Positions 16,594 to 25,212 of a stretch of 64,000 nucleotides of DNA are shown in pieces. Origin of the DNA: Streptomyces pilosus (GTDB lineage Bacteria > Actinomycetota > Actinomycetes > Streptomycetales > Streptomycetaceae); assembly GCF_014649835.1 (NCBI RefSeq), contig NZ_BMTU01000012.1:164273-228272 (forward strand), in the 5' to 3' direction. Made by a program: the position numbers and the translations under genes. Below the pieces are notes generated by a model. The model saw only the letters and a program-made list of their open reading frames with translations, did no database searches and had not been told where the DNA came from. Position 1 is the stretch's first letter; the number at the start of each line of letters is the position of its first letter.

Positions 16594-17031
16594 ATGGGAT
16601 CGGTACGCAAGGCAAGTGCCTGGCTTGGCCTCGTCGACGACAACGAAGACGAGCGTTACTACGACGACGACTACTCCGACGGGCCCGAGACCGGGGAGGC
16701 CTGGGTCACCGATCCGCGGGTCAAGGTCGCCTCGGACGTCGCCGAGGAGAAGGGCCGCCGGATCGGCACGGTGACCCCGGACAGCTTCCGGGACGCCCGC
16801 GCCATCGGCGAGCTGTTCCGCGAGGGCGTTCCCGTCATCATGAACCTCACGGCCATGGACGCCGGTGACGCCAAGCGCGTCGTCGACTTCGCGGCGGGCC
16901 TCATCTTCGGCCTGCGCGGTTCCATCGAGCGGGTCTCCAACCGGGTGTTCCTGCTCAGCCCGGCCGACACCGAGGTCGTCAGCGGCGAGCCGGCCGCGCA
17001 CCGTTCCGACGGCTTCTTCAACCAGAGCTGA
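16594..17031 (+). CDS. sflA: SepF-like protein (SflA type)
   Basis: 145 residues. An N-terminal acidic linker with NEDERYYDDDY is followed by a SepF/DUF552 core: TPDSFRDARAIGELFREGVPVIMNL, DAGDAKRVVDFAAGLIFGLRGSIERVSNRVFLLSP (landmarks VIMNL, DAKRVVDFAAGL, VFLLSP). SepF proteins help tether the FtsZ ring; Streptomyces has SepF plus SepF-like proteins SflA and SflB that act in hyphal growth and branching. This copy is not next to ftsZ, so it is one of the SepF-like ones. Assignment to SflA rather than SflB rests on remembered gene neighbourhood. AGAGGAGG upstream of the ATG supports the start. Confidence 0.8.
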   Translation: MGSVRKASAWLGLVDDNEDERYYDDDYSDGPETGEAWVTDPRVKVASDVAEEKGRRIGTVTPDSFRDARAIGELFREGVPVIMNLTAMDAGDAKRVVDFAAGLIFGLRGSIERVSNRVFLLSPADTEVVSGEPAAHRSDGFFNQS

Positions 17032-17057
17032 GGCGGGGCCGCGCGCCGGCCCCGCCT
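17031..17057. terminator. Terminator between sflA and the acyl-CoA dehydrogenase gene
   Basis: An 11-bp stem (17031-17041 with 17047-17057) and a 5-base loop begin at the last base of the sflA stop codon, between convergent genes. Confidence 0.8.
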
Positions 17058-17083
17058 CCGCGTGAGGTCCTCCGCGGCCGGGT

Positions 17084-18274
17084 CTACCGGAAGGCGTCGA
17101 TTCCGGTGAGCGCCTTGCCCAGCACCAGTTGGTGCATCTCGACGGTGCCCTCGTAGGTGAGCACCGATTCCAGGTTCGTCGCGTGCCGCATCACCGGGTA
17201 CTCGAGCGAGATCCCGTTGGCGCCGAGGATCGTGCGGGCCGTGCGGCAGATGTCGATGGCCTCGCGGACGTTGTTGAGCTTGCCGAAGCTGACCTGCTCG
17301 GGACGCAGGCGGCCGGCGTCCATGCGCCGCCCCAGGTGGTGGGCGAGCAGAATCCCCTTGTGCAGTTCGACCGCCATGTCGGCGAGCTTGGCCTGGGTGA
17401 GCTGGAACCCGCCGATGGGCCGCCCGAACTGCTCCCGCGTCCTCGCGTAGTCGACCGCCGCCTCGAAGGAGCTCCGCGCGGCGCCCATCGCACCCCAGAC
17501 GATCCCGTACCGGGCGTGCGAGAGACAGCTCAGCGGGCCCTTGAGCCCGGTCACCCCCGGCAGCACCGCGTCGGCCGGCAGCCGTACGTCGTCCATGACC
17601 AGCTCGCTGGTGACGGAGGCGCGCAGGGACCACTTGTGCCTGATCTCCGGCGCCGAGAACCCGGCGCTGTCGGTGGGCACGGCGAAGCCGCGGATCCCCT
17701 CGTCGGTCCGCGCCCACACCACCGCGACCCCGGCCACGGATCCGTTGGTGATCCACATCTTGCGCCCGTTCAGCACCCAGTCGGTGCCGTCCCTCCTGGC
17801 GTGGGTGCGCATCGAGCCCGGGTCGGAGCCGATGTCGGGTTCGGTGAGCCCGAAGCAGCCGATGACCTCGCCGGACGCCATCCGGGGCAGCCACTGCCGC
17901 TTCTGCTCCTCACTGCCGAAGCGGTGGATGGCGTACATGGCGAGCGAGCCCTGCACGGAGACCAGGGAGCGGATCCCGGAGTCGGCCGCCTCCAGTTCCA
18001 GACAGGCGAGCCCGTACTGCACGGCGCTCGCGCCCGCGCAGCCGTAGCCGTCGAGGGACATGCCGAGCGCGCCGATCCCGCCGAGCTCCCGGGCCAGCTC
18101 CCGGATGCCGGGCAGCTCGCCCTTCTCGTACCAGTCGGCGACGTACGGCAGCACCCGGTCCGCGGCCCAGTCACGCACCGTGTCCCGGACCGCCAGGTCC
18201 TCCGGCTCCAGCAGGTCGTCGAGGCCAAGGGGGTCGGCGGGGTCGAAGGGAGGCAACTTCGCGGACGCGGACAT
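17084..18274 (-). CDS. Acyl-CoA dehydrogenase, glutaryl-CoA dehydrogenase type
   Basis: 396 residues with the full FAD-dependent acyl-CoA dehydrogenase fold: FGLTEPDIGSDPGSM (flavin and substrate loop), WITNGSVAGVAVVWARTDEG, REQFGRPIGGFQLTQAKLADM, and the C-terminal ESVLTYEGTVEMHQLVLGKALTG with the catalytic base Glu375. The position of this Glu and the close match around it suggest the glutaryl-CoA branch, which oxidises and may decarboxylate glutaryl-CoA to crotonyl-CoA in Lys/Trp breakdown; another short-chain acyl-CoA is possible. ATG 18274 has GGAGGGT seven bases upstream. A palindromic operator lies about 42 bp upstream. Confidence 0.85.
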   Translation of the reverse strand: MSASAKLPPFDPADPLGLDDLLEPEDLAVRDTVRDWAADRVLPYVADWYEKGELPGIRELARELGGIGALGMSLDGYGCAGASAVQYGLACLELEAADSGIRSLVSVQGSLAMYAIHRFGSEEQKRQWLPRMASGEVIGCFGLTEPDIGSDPGSMRTHARRDGTDWVLNGRKMWITNGSVAGVAVVWARTDEGIRGFAVPTDSAGFSAPEIRHKWSLRASVTSELVMDDVRLPADAVLPGVTGLKGPLSCLSHARYGIVWGAMGAARSSFEAAVDYARTREQFGRPIGGFQLTQAKLADMAVELHKGILLAHHLGRRMDAGRLRPEQVSFGKLNNVREAIDICRTARTILGANGISLEYPVMRHATNLESVLTYEGTVEMHQLVLGKALTGIDAFR

Positions 18275-18315
18275 GGGACACCCTCCGGGGCTGATCCGGG
18301 AACTCCGGGACATCA

Positions 18316-18330
18316 ACTAGCACTGCTAGT
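18316..18330 (-). promoter_or_regulatory. Palindromic operator upstream of the acyl-CoA dehydrogenase gene
   Basis: ACTAGCA-C-TGCTAGT is a perfect inverted repeat of 7-bp arms around one base, in otherwise GC-rich DNA. TetR-family regulators of fatty-acid and amino-acid catabolism use sites of this form. No TetR gene lies in the window next to it. Confidence 0.55.
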
Positions 18331-18394
18331 CACGGCTCGGGGCGACGTTACGACGCGGCCCCCCGCACGTCCACCCCGGCCGGGCGGGCGCGGC

Positions 18395-20005
18395 TCACAC
18401 CTTCACCCCGGCGCCGCGCGGCTCCAGGGCCTCCCGCGGCGCGGGCACCTCGACGGGCGCCGTCTCACCGCTCATCGCCCGCGGCAGCCTGAGCGCGATC
18501 GCCGCCCCGAGCAGCAGCAGGCCCGCGCTGACCAGCAGGGTCACGTGCAGCCCGTGCACGAAGGAGTCGCGGGCCGCCTGCCGCAGGGCCTGACCGGCGG
18601 GCCCGCCGAGCCCGGCCGCCACCTCGTGCGCCTCACCGAGCGAGTGCGCCGCCGCGGCGGAGGCCCCGTCGGGCACCCCGGGCACACCGGCGACGCCGGG
18701 CGCGTAGGCCGCGTTCATGACGCTGCCGAGGAGCGCGATCCCGATCCCGGCGCCGAGCTGGTAGGAGGTCTCGCCGATCGCCGCCGCCCCGCCGGCCTGC
18801 TGCGGCGGGGCCTCGCTGAGCATCGACTCGTAGGCGCCGAACAGGGTGGTCTCCAGGCCGAAGCCGAGCAGGACGAAGCCGGTAAGCAGCAGCGGGGCGT
18901 TGTCCTGCCCGCCCATCGCGGTCAGCAGCACCACCGCCGCCGCCGTGAGGCAGAAGCCGGCGCTGACCATGCGGCGCGGGCCGAACCGGCGCAGCATGCG
19001 CGCGCCCGCCAGTCCCGCGGCCATCGCCGCGACGGTCAGCGGCACCAGGCGCAGCCCGGTCTCCAGCGGGGAGAGGCCCAGCACCAGCTGGAGGTACTGG
19101 GCGGCGATCAGTTCCAGGCCCACCAGGGCGAGCATGGCCAGCACGATGCAGCCCACCGAGGTGCTGAACGCCGGCCGGGTGAACATCCGCAGGTCGACCA
19201 GCGGATGCGCGCGGCGCCGCTGCCGGCGCACGAAGGCGGTGAGCAGTCCGGCGCCGGCGACGAGCGGCAGGACGGTCCAGACGCCGGCGGCGGGGTCACC
19301 GCCGCCGAGCCGCTTCACGCCGAGGACCAGGGCGAACAGCCCGGCGGCGGCCATCAGCGCGCCGGCCACGTCCCAGGGGACCCGGCCCTCGCCCCTGGAC
19401 TCCGGCAGCACGAGCCGTCCCACCGGGAGACTGACCAGCATCAGCGGGATGTTGACCAGGAACACCGAGCCCCACCAGAAGTGCTCCAGCAGGAAGCCCC
19501 CGACCAGCGGCCCGGCCGCCGCGCCCACGGCGGCGACGGCGCTCCAGATGCCGATGGCCAGCGCCCTCTCGCGCCGGTCCGGGAAGACCTGGCGCAGGAT
19601 CGAGAGCGTGGCGGGCATGATCATCGCGCCGCCGACGCCGAGCAGCGCCCGCGCCAGGATCAGCGTCTGGGCGCTGTCCGCGAGGGCGGCCATACCGGAG
19701 GCGACACCGAACAGGGCGTAGCCGAGCAGGAGGACCCGTCTGCGGCCGACCCGGTCGCCCAGGGTGCCGAAGAGGATCAGCAGCGAGGCGCAGACCAAGG
19801 GGTAGGCGTCAACGATCCAGAGCAGCTCCACCGCGCCGGGCCTGAGGTCCTCGGTGACGGCGGGGACCGCCACGTGCAGCACGGTGGCGTCGACGGCGAC
19901 CAGCAGCAGGCTGACGCAGAGGACGACGAGCACCACCCAGCGGTTGGCACCGGCCCCGGCCGCCCGACGGCGCAGCGCGGCGGCGGCCGTGGTCGTCCCG
20001 GACAT
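18395..20005 (-). CDS. MFS drug transporter, DHA2 (14-helix) family
   Basis: 536 residues, mostly hydrophobic. Motifs of the EmrB/QacA DHA2 group are visible: the first helix with LLVAVDATVLHVAVPAV, motif A FGTLGDRVGRRRVLLLG after helix 2, and motif C-like GGAMIMPATLSILRQVFPDRRERALAIGIW (landmarks MIMPATLSI and FPDRRERALA). It likely exports drugs or natural products using the proton gradient. The ATG at 20005 has GGAGG nine bases upstream. No regulator gene is adjacent. Confidence 0.85.
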   Translation of the reverse strand: MSGTTTAAAALRRRAAGAGANRWVVLVVLCVSLLLVAVDATVLHVAVPAVTEDLRPGAVELLWIVDAYPLVCASLLILFGTLGDRVGRRRVLLLGYALFGVASGMAALADSAQTLILARALLGVGGAMIMPATLSILRQVFPDRRERALAIGIWSAVAAVGAAAGPLVGGFLLEHFWWGSVFLVNIPLMLVSLPVGRLVLPESRGEGRVPWDVAGALMAAAGLFALVLGVKRLGGGDPAAGVWTVLPLVAGAGLLTAFVRRQRRRAHPLVDLRMFTRPAFSTSVGCIVLAMLALVGLELIAAQYLQLVLGLSPLETGLRLVPLTVAAMAAGLAGARMLRRFGPRRMVSAGFCLTAAAVVLLTAMGGQDNAPLLLTGFVLLGFGLETTLFGAYESMLSEAPPQQAGGAAAIGETSYQLGAGIGIALLGSVMNAAYAPGVAGVPGVPDGASAAAAHSLGEAHEVAAGLGGPAGQALRQAARDSFVHGLHVTLLVSAGLLLLGAAIALRLPRAMSGETAPVEVPAPREALEPRGAGVKV

Positions 20006-20269
20006 GTACACGTACCTCCCAGATGTTCCCTCGCGATCGGCGGGCTCACGGGGTGGGGGACTCCCCCGTGACTCGGCCGGGGAGGAGCGGTGGTCCCCGG
20101 CCCGCGCAGCGAACGGCGAGTGACACGTCAGAGTACGCGAGTGGACGCCGGGGTCGAGTGACGGGCCTCTCACAGTTCCGGCCGACGGGTGTGGCGTGCA
20201 CCACTCCCCTGCCCCGCCGCGCACGCCGGGCGGGCGGACCGGTTCCGCGCCGGGTCGATAATCGGGCCC

Positions 20270-21577
20270 GTGAACGATCTCGACACGCGCGCCCTCCCGG
20301 CCCGCCCCGGAGCACTGCGGCGGGCCGCTCCCGCCCTCCTCGGGTACGCCGCCGTGCGCGCCCTGGGCCTGGTCGTGCTGGCCCTGTGGAGCGAGGCGCG
20401 CGGGAAGAGCGCGTACACCCTGCTGACCGCCCGCTGGGACGCGCTCTGGTACACGCGCGTCGCCGAGCTGGGCTACGGCTACGAGGTGCGGCTGCCGAAC
20501 GGAGACGTGCACTCCAACCTGGCGTTCTTCCCGCTGCTGCCGTGGCTGGAGCGGCTGGTGGCGGCCGTCTCCCCGCTGTCGTACGCCGACGCGGGGTTCC
20601 TGGTCGCCGTCCTGGCCTCGCTCGCCGCGGCCTGGGGGATCTTCGCCGTGGCCGACCACGTGTACGGGCCCCGGGCCGGGATGTACGCGGTGCTGCTGTG
20701 GGCGGTGCTGCCGGTCGGGATCGTGCAGTCGATGGCGTACAGCGAGTCCCTGTTCACCGCACTCGCCGCGTGGTCGCTGTACGCCGTGCTGACCGGCCGC
20801 TGGGTGACCGCGGGCCTCCTCGCGGGTCTGGCGGGCCTGACCCGGCCGGTGGGGATGGCGGTGGTCGCGGCCGTGTGGGCGGCGGGCGTCGCCGCCTTCC
20901 TGCGCGAACGCGCCGGTTCGGGGCGCGACGGCGAACGCGGGGGCACCCCCTTCGGGCACGGTCGCAGCGCGCCGGTGCCGGACGGCGCGCGGGCCGGGGA
21001 ACGCGCCGGTGTCCCCGCGACCGCCCCGCGCGCGCCCGTGCCGGACGGCGCCCCGCTCCCACCGGGCGCCCCCGGTGACCGCCCGCGCCGGATCGCCGGC
21101 ATGCTCCTCGCGCCCCTGGGAGCCGCCGGTTACGTCCTGTGGGTGGGGCACCGGACCGGGGAGGGACCGCTGGGGTATCTGGAGGTGCAGGCCGGATGGC
21201 GGAACGGGTTCGACGGCGGATACGCCTTCGCCCGCTTCGTCGCGGGCAGGTTCACGTCCTTCCCGTCCGCCCTGGCCGGGCTCGCGCTGGTGCTCGGCGT
21301 CGCCCTCGTGGTGTGGCTGTACGTGGTCTGCGTACGGCAGCGCCAGCCCCTGCCCCTGCTGGTGTACGCCGGGGTCGTCACCGCGCTCGCCCTCTGCGCC
21401 TCGAGCTACTTCGGCTCCAAGCCGCGGCTGCTGCTGCCCGCCTTCCCCCTGCTGCTGCCCCTCGCGGCGGCCCTGGCCCGGGCACGGCCGCCCCGGCCGG
21501 TGCTGGTGGTGGGCGCGATCGCGGTCGCCTCCGCCGTGTACGGGGCCTTCTGGCTGAACGGTTCCGGCCCGCCCTGA
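20270..21577 (+). CDS. Integral-membrane glycosyltransferase (PIG-V / GT39-like)
   Basis: 435 residues with many hydrophobic helices. An early loop contains ARWDALWYTRVAELGYGYE, the WD..WY motif typical of polyprenyl-phosphate-sugar-dependent mannosyltransferases of the PIG-V type, followed by NLAFFPLLPWLERL and the PVGIVQSMAYSESLF segment. A probable donor is polyprenyl-phosphomannose at the outer membrane face. An unusual disordered loop of about 55 residues (GRDGERGG ... PGDRPRR) interrupts the helices after residue 220; it is Gly/Pro/Arg-rich and contains a near-repeated APVPDGA. The GTG at 20270 was chosen because earlier codons lack coding character. Confidence 0.75.
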   Translation: MNDLDTRALPARPGALRRAAPALLGYAAVRALGLVVLALWSEARGKSAYTLLTARWDALWYTRVAELGYGYEVRLPNGDVHSNLAFFPLLPWLERLVAAVSPLSYADAGFLVAVLASLAAAWGIFAVADHVYGPRAGMYAVLLWAVLPVGIVQSMAYSESLFTALAAWSLYAVLTGRWVTAGLLAGLAGLTRPVGMAVVAAVWAAGVAAFLRERAGSGRDGERGGTPFGHGRSAPVPDGARAGERAGVPATAPRAPVPDGAPLPPGAPGDRPRRIAGMLLAPLGAAGYVLWVGHRTGEGPLGYLEVQAGWRNGFDGGYAFARFVAGRFTSFPSALAGLALVLGVALVVWLYVVCVRQRQPLPLLVYAGVVTALALCASSYFGSKPRLLLPAFPLLLPLAAALARARPPRPVLVVGAIAVASAVYGAFWLNGSGPP

Positions 21578-21802
21578 CCGCCCGGACGGCCGACGAGCGC
21601 CGGGGGAATTCGGCACCAGGCCGTGGTGAACGAATTCAAAAGCGCGATAAAACCCCCGCCCCGAATGATCAAAAGAATTGAAGTCCGGAGCGTGGATTCG
21701 CCGGAAATAAGGGTTCTCCTGAGAGCAATCCCACATCACATCGTCATCACAAACAGGCCGATTCGTCGGGGTTCCCCGCTCACTCGCTGTAACGTCGATT
21801 GG

Positions 21803-22804
21803 GTGCGTACCGAACGGAAACACACCCGTCTGGACCGGGTGTTCGCGAGGCTGGACCGTGAGCCGGAACGACCGGCCCACATCGGCATGCCGCGAATGAG
21901 CCGGCACCGGACGGTGCTCTTCGGCGCCACCCTGGCCTTCTACGTGGCGATCGTGTGGGCCGTCCTGATCACCTCCTGGCTGGTCCGGCTGGACTGGCAG
22001 GTCATGTTCTTCCGCCCCTACCAGCAGTGGCCGGAGCTCCACGCCTTCGTGGACTACTACGTGGTCCTCGGCCAGCGCGGCCCCACCGCCGTGATGGTCA
22101 CGGCCTGGCTGGGGTGGCGGTCCTGGCGGCAGCACACCCTGCGTCCGCTGCTCGCCCTGGGCGTCTCCCTGCTGCTGCTCAACGTCACCGTGGGTGCCGC
22201 GAAGTACGGCATGGGGCGTCTCGGTCCGCACTACGCGACCGAGATCGGTTCGAACGAGATGTGGCTCGGCGGCGATATATTTCCCAGCGGCCACACCGCC
22301 AACGCCGTGGTGACCTGGGGCATCCTGGCCTATCTGGCCTCCACCCCGAGAGCCCGGCGCTGGCTGTCCGCCGTGTCCGCGGTGACCTCGCTCGGCGTGG
22401 GGCTGTCCACCGTCTACATCGGGACGCACTGGCTGAGCGACGTGGTCCTGGGCTGGGCCGCGGGCCTGCTGATCCTGCTCGCGCTGCCCTGGTTCGAGCC
22501 GCTGATCGCCCGCACCGAGAACCGCCTCTTCGCCCTGCGCGACCACTGGCGGGCGCGCCGGCGCCGTCCGGCGGCGGTGGCGGGACCGGTCGGCCGGCCC
22601 GTCGTGCTCAGGCCGCTCACCGACCGCGCGGACCCCGCGCCGGGGCCGGTCCCGACCGGGCGCCCGGCCCGGACGCCGGCCTATCTGGCACCCGGCCCGC
22701 ACACCACGCGCGCGGAACGCTCCCCGGTCACGCCGGCGGGCAGCCGCCGCCCACCGCACCCGGAGCGCCATCCGCGCGGCACGACGTCCGCGACCCGTCC
22801 CTGA
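21803..22804 (+). CDS. PAP2-family membrane phosphatase
   Basis: 333 residues with about six transmembrane helices. The three phosphatase motifs are present: KYGMGRLGPHY (a variant of the KX6RP motif), GGDIFPSGHTANAVV, and STVYIGTHWLSDVVLGW with the catalytic His. Members dephosphorylate undecaprenyl-pyrophosphate or phosphatidic acid. The last 85 residues are a Pro/Arg-rich cytoplasmic tail. The 225 bp upstream are AT-rich for this genome and probably hold the promoter. I chose the GTG at 21803. Confidence 0.85.
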   Translation: MRTERKHTRLDRVFARLDREPERPAHIGMPRMSRHRTVLFGATLAFYVAIVWAVLITSWLVRLDWQVMFFRPYQQWPELHAFVDYYVVLGQRGPTAVMVTAWLGWRSWRQHTLRPLLALGVSLLLLNVTVGAAKYGMGRLGPHYATEIGSNEMWLGGDIFPSGHTANAVVTWGILAYLASTPRARRWLSAVSAVTSLGVGLSTVYIGTHWLSDVVLGWAAGLLILLALPWFEPLIARTENRLFALRDHWRARRRRPAAVAGPVGRPVVLRPLTDRADPAPGPVPTGRPARTPAYLAPGPHTTRAERSPVTPAGSRRPPHPERHPRGTTSATRP

Positions 22805-22838
22805 CGGACGGCGCCCGCACCGGCCCCCGCACCCATGG

Positions 22839-22878
22839 CGACGGCCCCGGTCCCCACGAAGGGACACCGGGGCCGTCG
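22839..22878. terminator. Bidirectional terminator between PAP2 and I78 genes
   Basis: A 13-bp perfect stem (22839-22851 with 22866-22878) and a 14-base loop lie between convergent genes. Confidence 0.8.
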
Positions 22879-22885
22879 TCGTGTC

Positions 22886-23101
22886 TCAGCCCTTCCAGGC
22901 GCGTGCCACCCGGCCGTCCTTCACCTCGAAGTTCAGCCGGCCGGCGCGGTACTCCATGGTGATGATCGTCCCCGGCGCCAGGGCCCGCACCGTCGACCAG
23001 CCGCGCTCGCGCGCGAGGTGCTCGGCCCGGTCGGCGGCGAGGCCGACGTAGGCGTCCGGACTGTCCTGGGGGTCCGCCGGAGGCGTCGGAGTGGGTGCCA
23101 T
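22886..23101 (-). CDS. I78-family protease-inhibitor-like protein
   Basis: 71 residues. The core RERGWSTVRALAPGTIITMEYRAGRLNFEVKDGRVARAWKG (landmarks GWSTVR, PGTIITMEYRAGRLN, VKDGRVAR) is the small I78 inhibitor fold, in which a loop blocks serine proteases. There is no signal peptide, so this copy should act inside the cell or have another role. It is convergent with the PAP2 gene. Confidence 0.78.
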   Translation of the reverse strand: MAPTPTPPADPQDSPDAYVGLAADRAEHLARERGWSTVRALAPGTIITMEYRAGRLNFEVKDGRVARAWKG

Positions 23102-23523
23102 ACGGCCACGCTATGCCCTGGCCCGGGACCGGGGAAGTCCGCCCCGGGAACGACGGACACCGTCCGCCGGCGGTCACACTTGTGTCACAGGATCACGACA
23201 GACGTCCCGGGCGGCCGCCTTCACCCGGATGGACGGATCCGTACGCCTTCCGCAGGTATTCGAACGTAATTCCCGCGTGTCACACCCCGCCGGGACAAAG
23301 CCCGGCGGAAAGTGCCGGGGGAAGTGCACCCGGACGCCATTCCTTTTCAGCGCCACGCGGGACCGCGTAAACCCGTCCGCACAAAAAATACTCGTTCTCG
23401 TCACAGGACCCGCCACGCCCGCCCCCGGCCGGGGCGCGCGGGGCGAGCATCACGGCGTGGGCCCGGGGTACATGTGGCGCGGGCTCCGGCGGGCCCGGCG
23501 CGCGAGGAGCGAAGGGGCGAGCG
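23102..23523. other. Intergenic region upstream of ctaD
   Basis: 422 bp between the divergent I78 and ctaD genes. I see no credible gene. A short AT-rich patch (CACAAAAAATACTCG near 23380-23394) and a GGACACCGTCC hairpin near 23153 are the only features; promoters are presumably here but no convincing -35/-10 pair stands out. Confidence 0.5.
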
Positions 23524-25212
23524 ATGGGGACGCAGACCGTTCAGGCGGCGGAGCGGCCGGCGCGCGGGCGGCGCGGGCGGGTGGTGATCGACTGGCTGAC
23601 CACCACCGACCACAAGAAGATCGGGCACCTCTACCTGATCACATCGTTCGCGTTCTTCCTGGTCGCCGGGGCGATGGCGCTGCTGATGCGCGCCGAGCTG
23701 GCCAGGCCCGGGCTGCAGATCGTCGACAACCAGCAGTTCAACCAGCTGTTCACGATGCACGGCACGATCATGCTGCTGCTGTTCGCGACCCCCACGTTCG
23801 CCGGGTTCGCCAACGAGCTGATGCCGCTGCAGATCGGCGCACCCGACGTGGCCTTCCCCCGGCTGAACATGCTCTCGTACTGGCTGTTCCTCTTCGGCGG
23901 GCTGATCGTGCTCGGGTCGCTGGTGGTGACCGGGGGCCCGGCCGCCTTCGGCTGGTTCGCCTACGCGCCGCTGAACAGCGTGGAGTACTCCCCCGGCGTC
24001 GGCCCCGACCTGTGGATCATGGGTCTGGCGCTGGCGGGCTTCGGCACGATCCTCGGTGCGGTCAACTTCCTCACCACCATCATCGGGATGCGCGCCCCCG
24101 GCATGACGATGTTCCGGATGCCGCTGTTCACCTGGAACACCCTGTTCACGTCGATCCTGATCCTGCTGGCGTTCCCGGTGCTCGCGGCGGCCCTGCTGGT
24201 GCTGGAGGCGGACCGGCGGTTCGGCTCGCAGATCTTCGAGGCGGCCAACGGCGGGGCGGTCCTGTGGCAGCACCTGTTCTGGTTCTTCGGCCATCCCGAG
24301 GTCTACATCATCGCGCTGCCGTTCTTCGGCATCGTCACGGAGATCATCCCGGTCTTCAGCCGCAAGCCGCTGTTCGGCTACCTCACGCTGGTGGGCGCCA
24401 CCATGGCCATCACGGGTCTGTCGGTCGTGGTGTGGGCGCACCACATGTTCGCCACCGGGGCGGTGCTGCTGCCGTTCTTCTCCTTCATGAGCTTCCTCAT
24501 CGCCGTGCCGACGGGCGTGAAGTTCTTCAACTGGACCGGCACCATGATCAAGGGATCGCTGTCCTTCGAGACGCCGATGCTGTGGGCGACCGGGTTCCTG
24601 GTGTCGTTCCTGTTCGGCGGCCTGACCGGGGTGCTGCTCGCGTCGCCGCCCCTGGACTTCCACGTGACGGACTCGTACTTCGTCGTCGCGCACTTCCACT
24701 ACGTGGTCTTCGGCACCGTCGTCTTCGCGACCTTCGCCGGGTTCTTCTTCTGGTGGCCCAAGTTCACCGGGAAGATGCTCGACGAGCGGCTCGGCAAAAT
24801 CCAGTTCTGGACGCTGTTCACCGGCTTCCACGCCACGTTCCTGGTGCAGCACTGGCTGGGCGCGGAGGGCATGCCGCGCCGGTACGCCGACTACCTGGCG
24901 GCGGACGGCTTCACCGCCCTCAACACCGTGTCGACCATCGGCTCCTTCCTGCTCGGCCTGTCCACGCTGCCGTTCCTCTACAACCTCTGGAAGACGGCCA
25001 GGTACGGCGAGAAGGTCGAGGTCGACGACCCCTGGGGCTACGGGCGCTCCCTGGAGTGGGCGACCTCGTGCCCGCCGCCGCGGCACAACTTCACGACGCT
25101 GCCCCGGATCCGTTCGGAGTCGCCGGCCTTCGACCTGCACCATCCGGAGTACGCGGCCGTGACGCCCCAGCCCGAGCCACGGAGCGAGCAAGCCGGCCAT
25201 GAGCCGCACTGA
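23524..25212 (+). CDS. ctaD: Cytochrome c oxidase subunit I (aa3 type), orphan copy
   Basis: 562 residues with 12 expected membrane helices. Haem and copper ligands are visible: MHGTIML (low-spin haem His), FFGHPEVYI (CuB His and the cross-linked Tyr), VWAHHMF (two CuB His) and VAHFHYVV (haem a3 and haem a His). It forms the core of the proton-pumping aa3 oxidase. No ctaC, ctaE or qcr genes lie nearby, so this is probably a second copy used under special conditions. Its 3' end overlaps the WYL regulator on the opposite strand by about 120 bp. Confidence 0.9.
   Translation: MGTQTVQAAERPARGRRGRVVIDWLTTTDHKKIGHLYLITSFAFFLVAGAMALLMRAELARPGLQIVDNQQFNQLFTMHGTIMLLLFATPTFAGFANELMPLQIGAPDVAFPRLNMLSYWLFLFGGLIVLGSLVVTGGPAAFGWFAYAPLNSVEYSPGVGPDLWIMGLALAGFGTILGAVNFLTTIIGMRAPGMTMFRMPLFTWNTLFTSILILLAFPVLAAALLVLEADRRFGSQIFEAANGGAVLWQHLFWFFGHPEVYIIALPFFGIVTEIIPVFSRKPLFGYLTLVGATMAITGLSVVVWAHHMFATGAVLLPFFSFMSFLIAVPTGVKFFNWTGTMIKGSLSFETPMLWATGFLVSFLFGGLTGVLLASPPLDFHVTDSYFVVAHFHYVVFGTVVFATFAGFFFWWPKFTGKMLDERLGKIQFWTLFTGFHATFLVQHWLGAEGMPRRYADYLAADGFTALNTVSTIGSFLLGLSTLPFLYNLWKTARYGEKVEVDDPWGYGRSLEWATSCPPPRHNFTTLPRIRSESPAFDLHHPEYAAVTPQPEPRSEQAGHEPH

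Noticed and set aside
21606..21620. GAATTCGGCACCAG, resembling a cDNA-library EcoRI adaptor
   Set aside because: It differs from the usual adaptor (GGCACGAG) and the surrounding sequence continues as normal intergenic DNA; probably coincidence.
18395..22867. A very long minus-strand open frame covering the MFS gene, the glycosyltransferase and the PAP2 gene
   Set aside because: Only the 18395-20005 part has membrane-transporter motifs; the rest is antisense to well-supported genes and stays open because of high GC.
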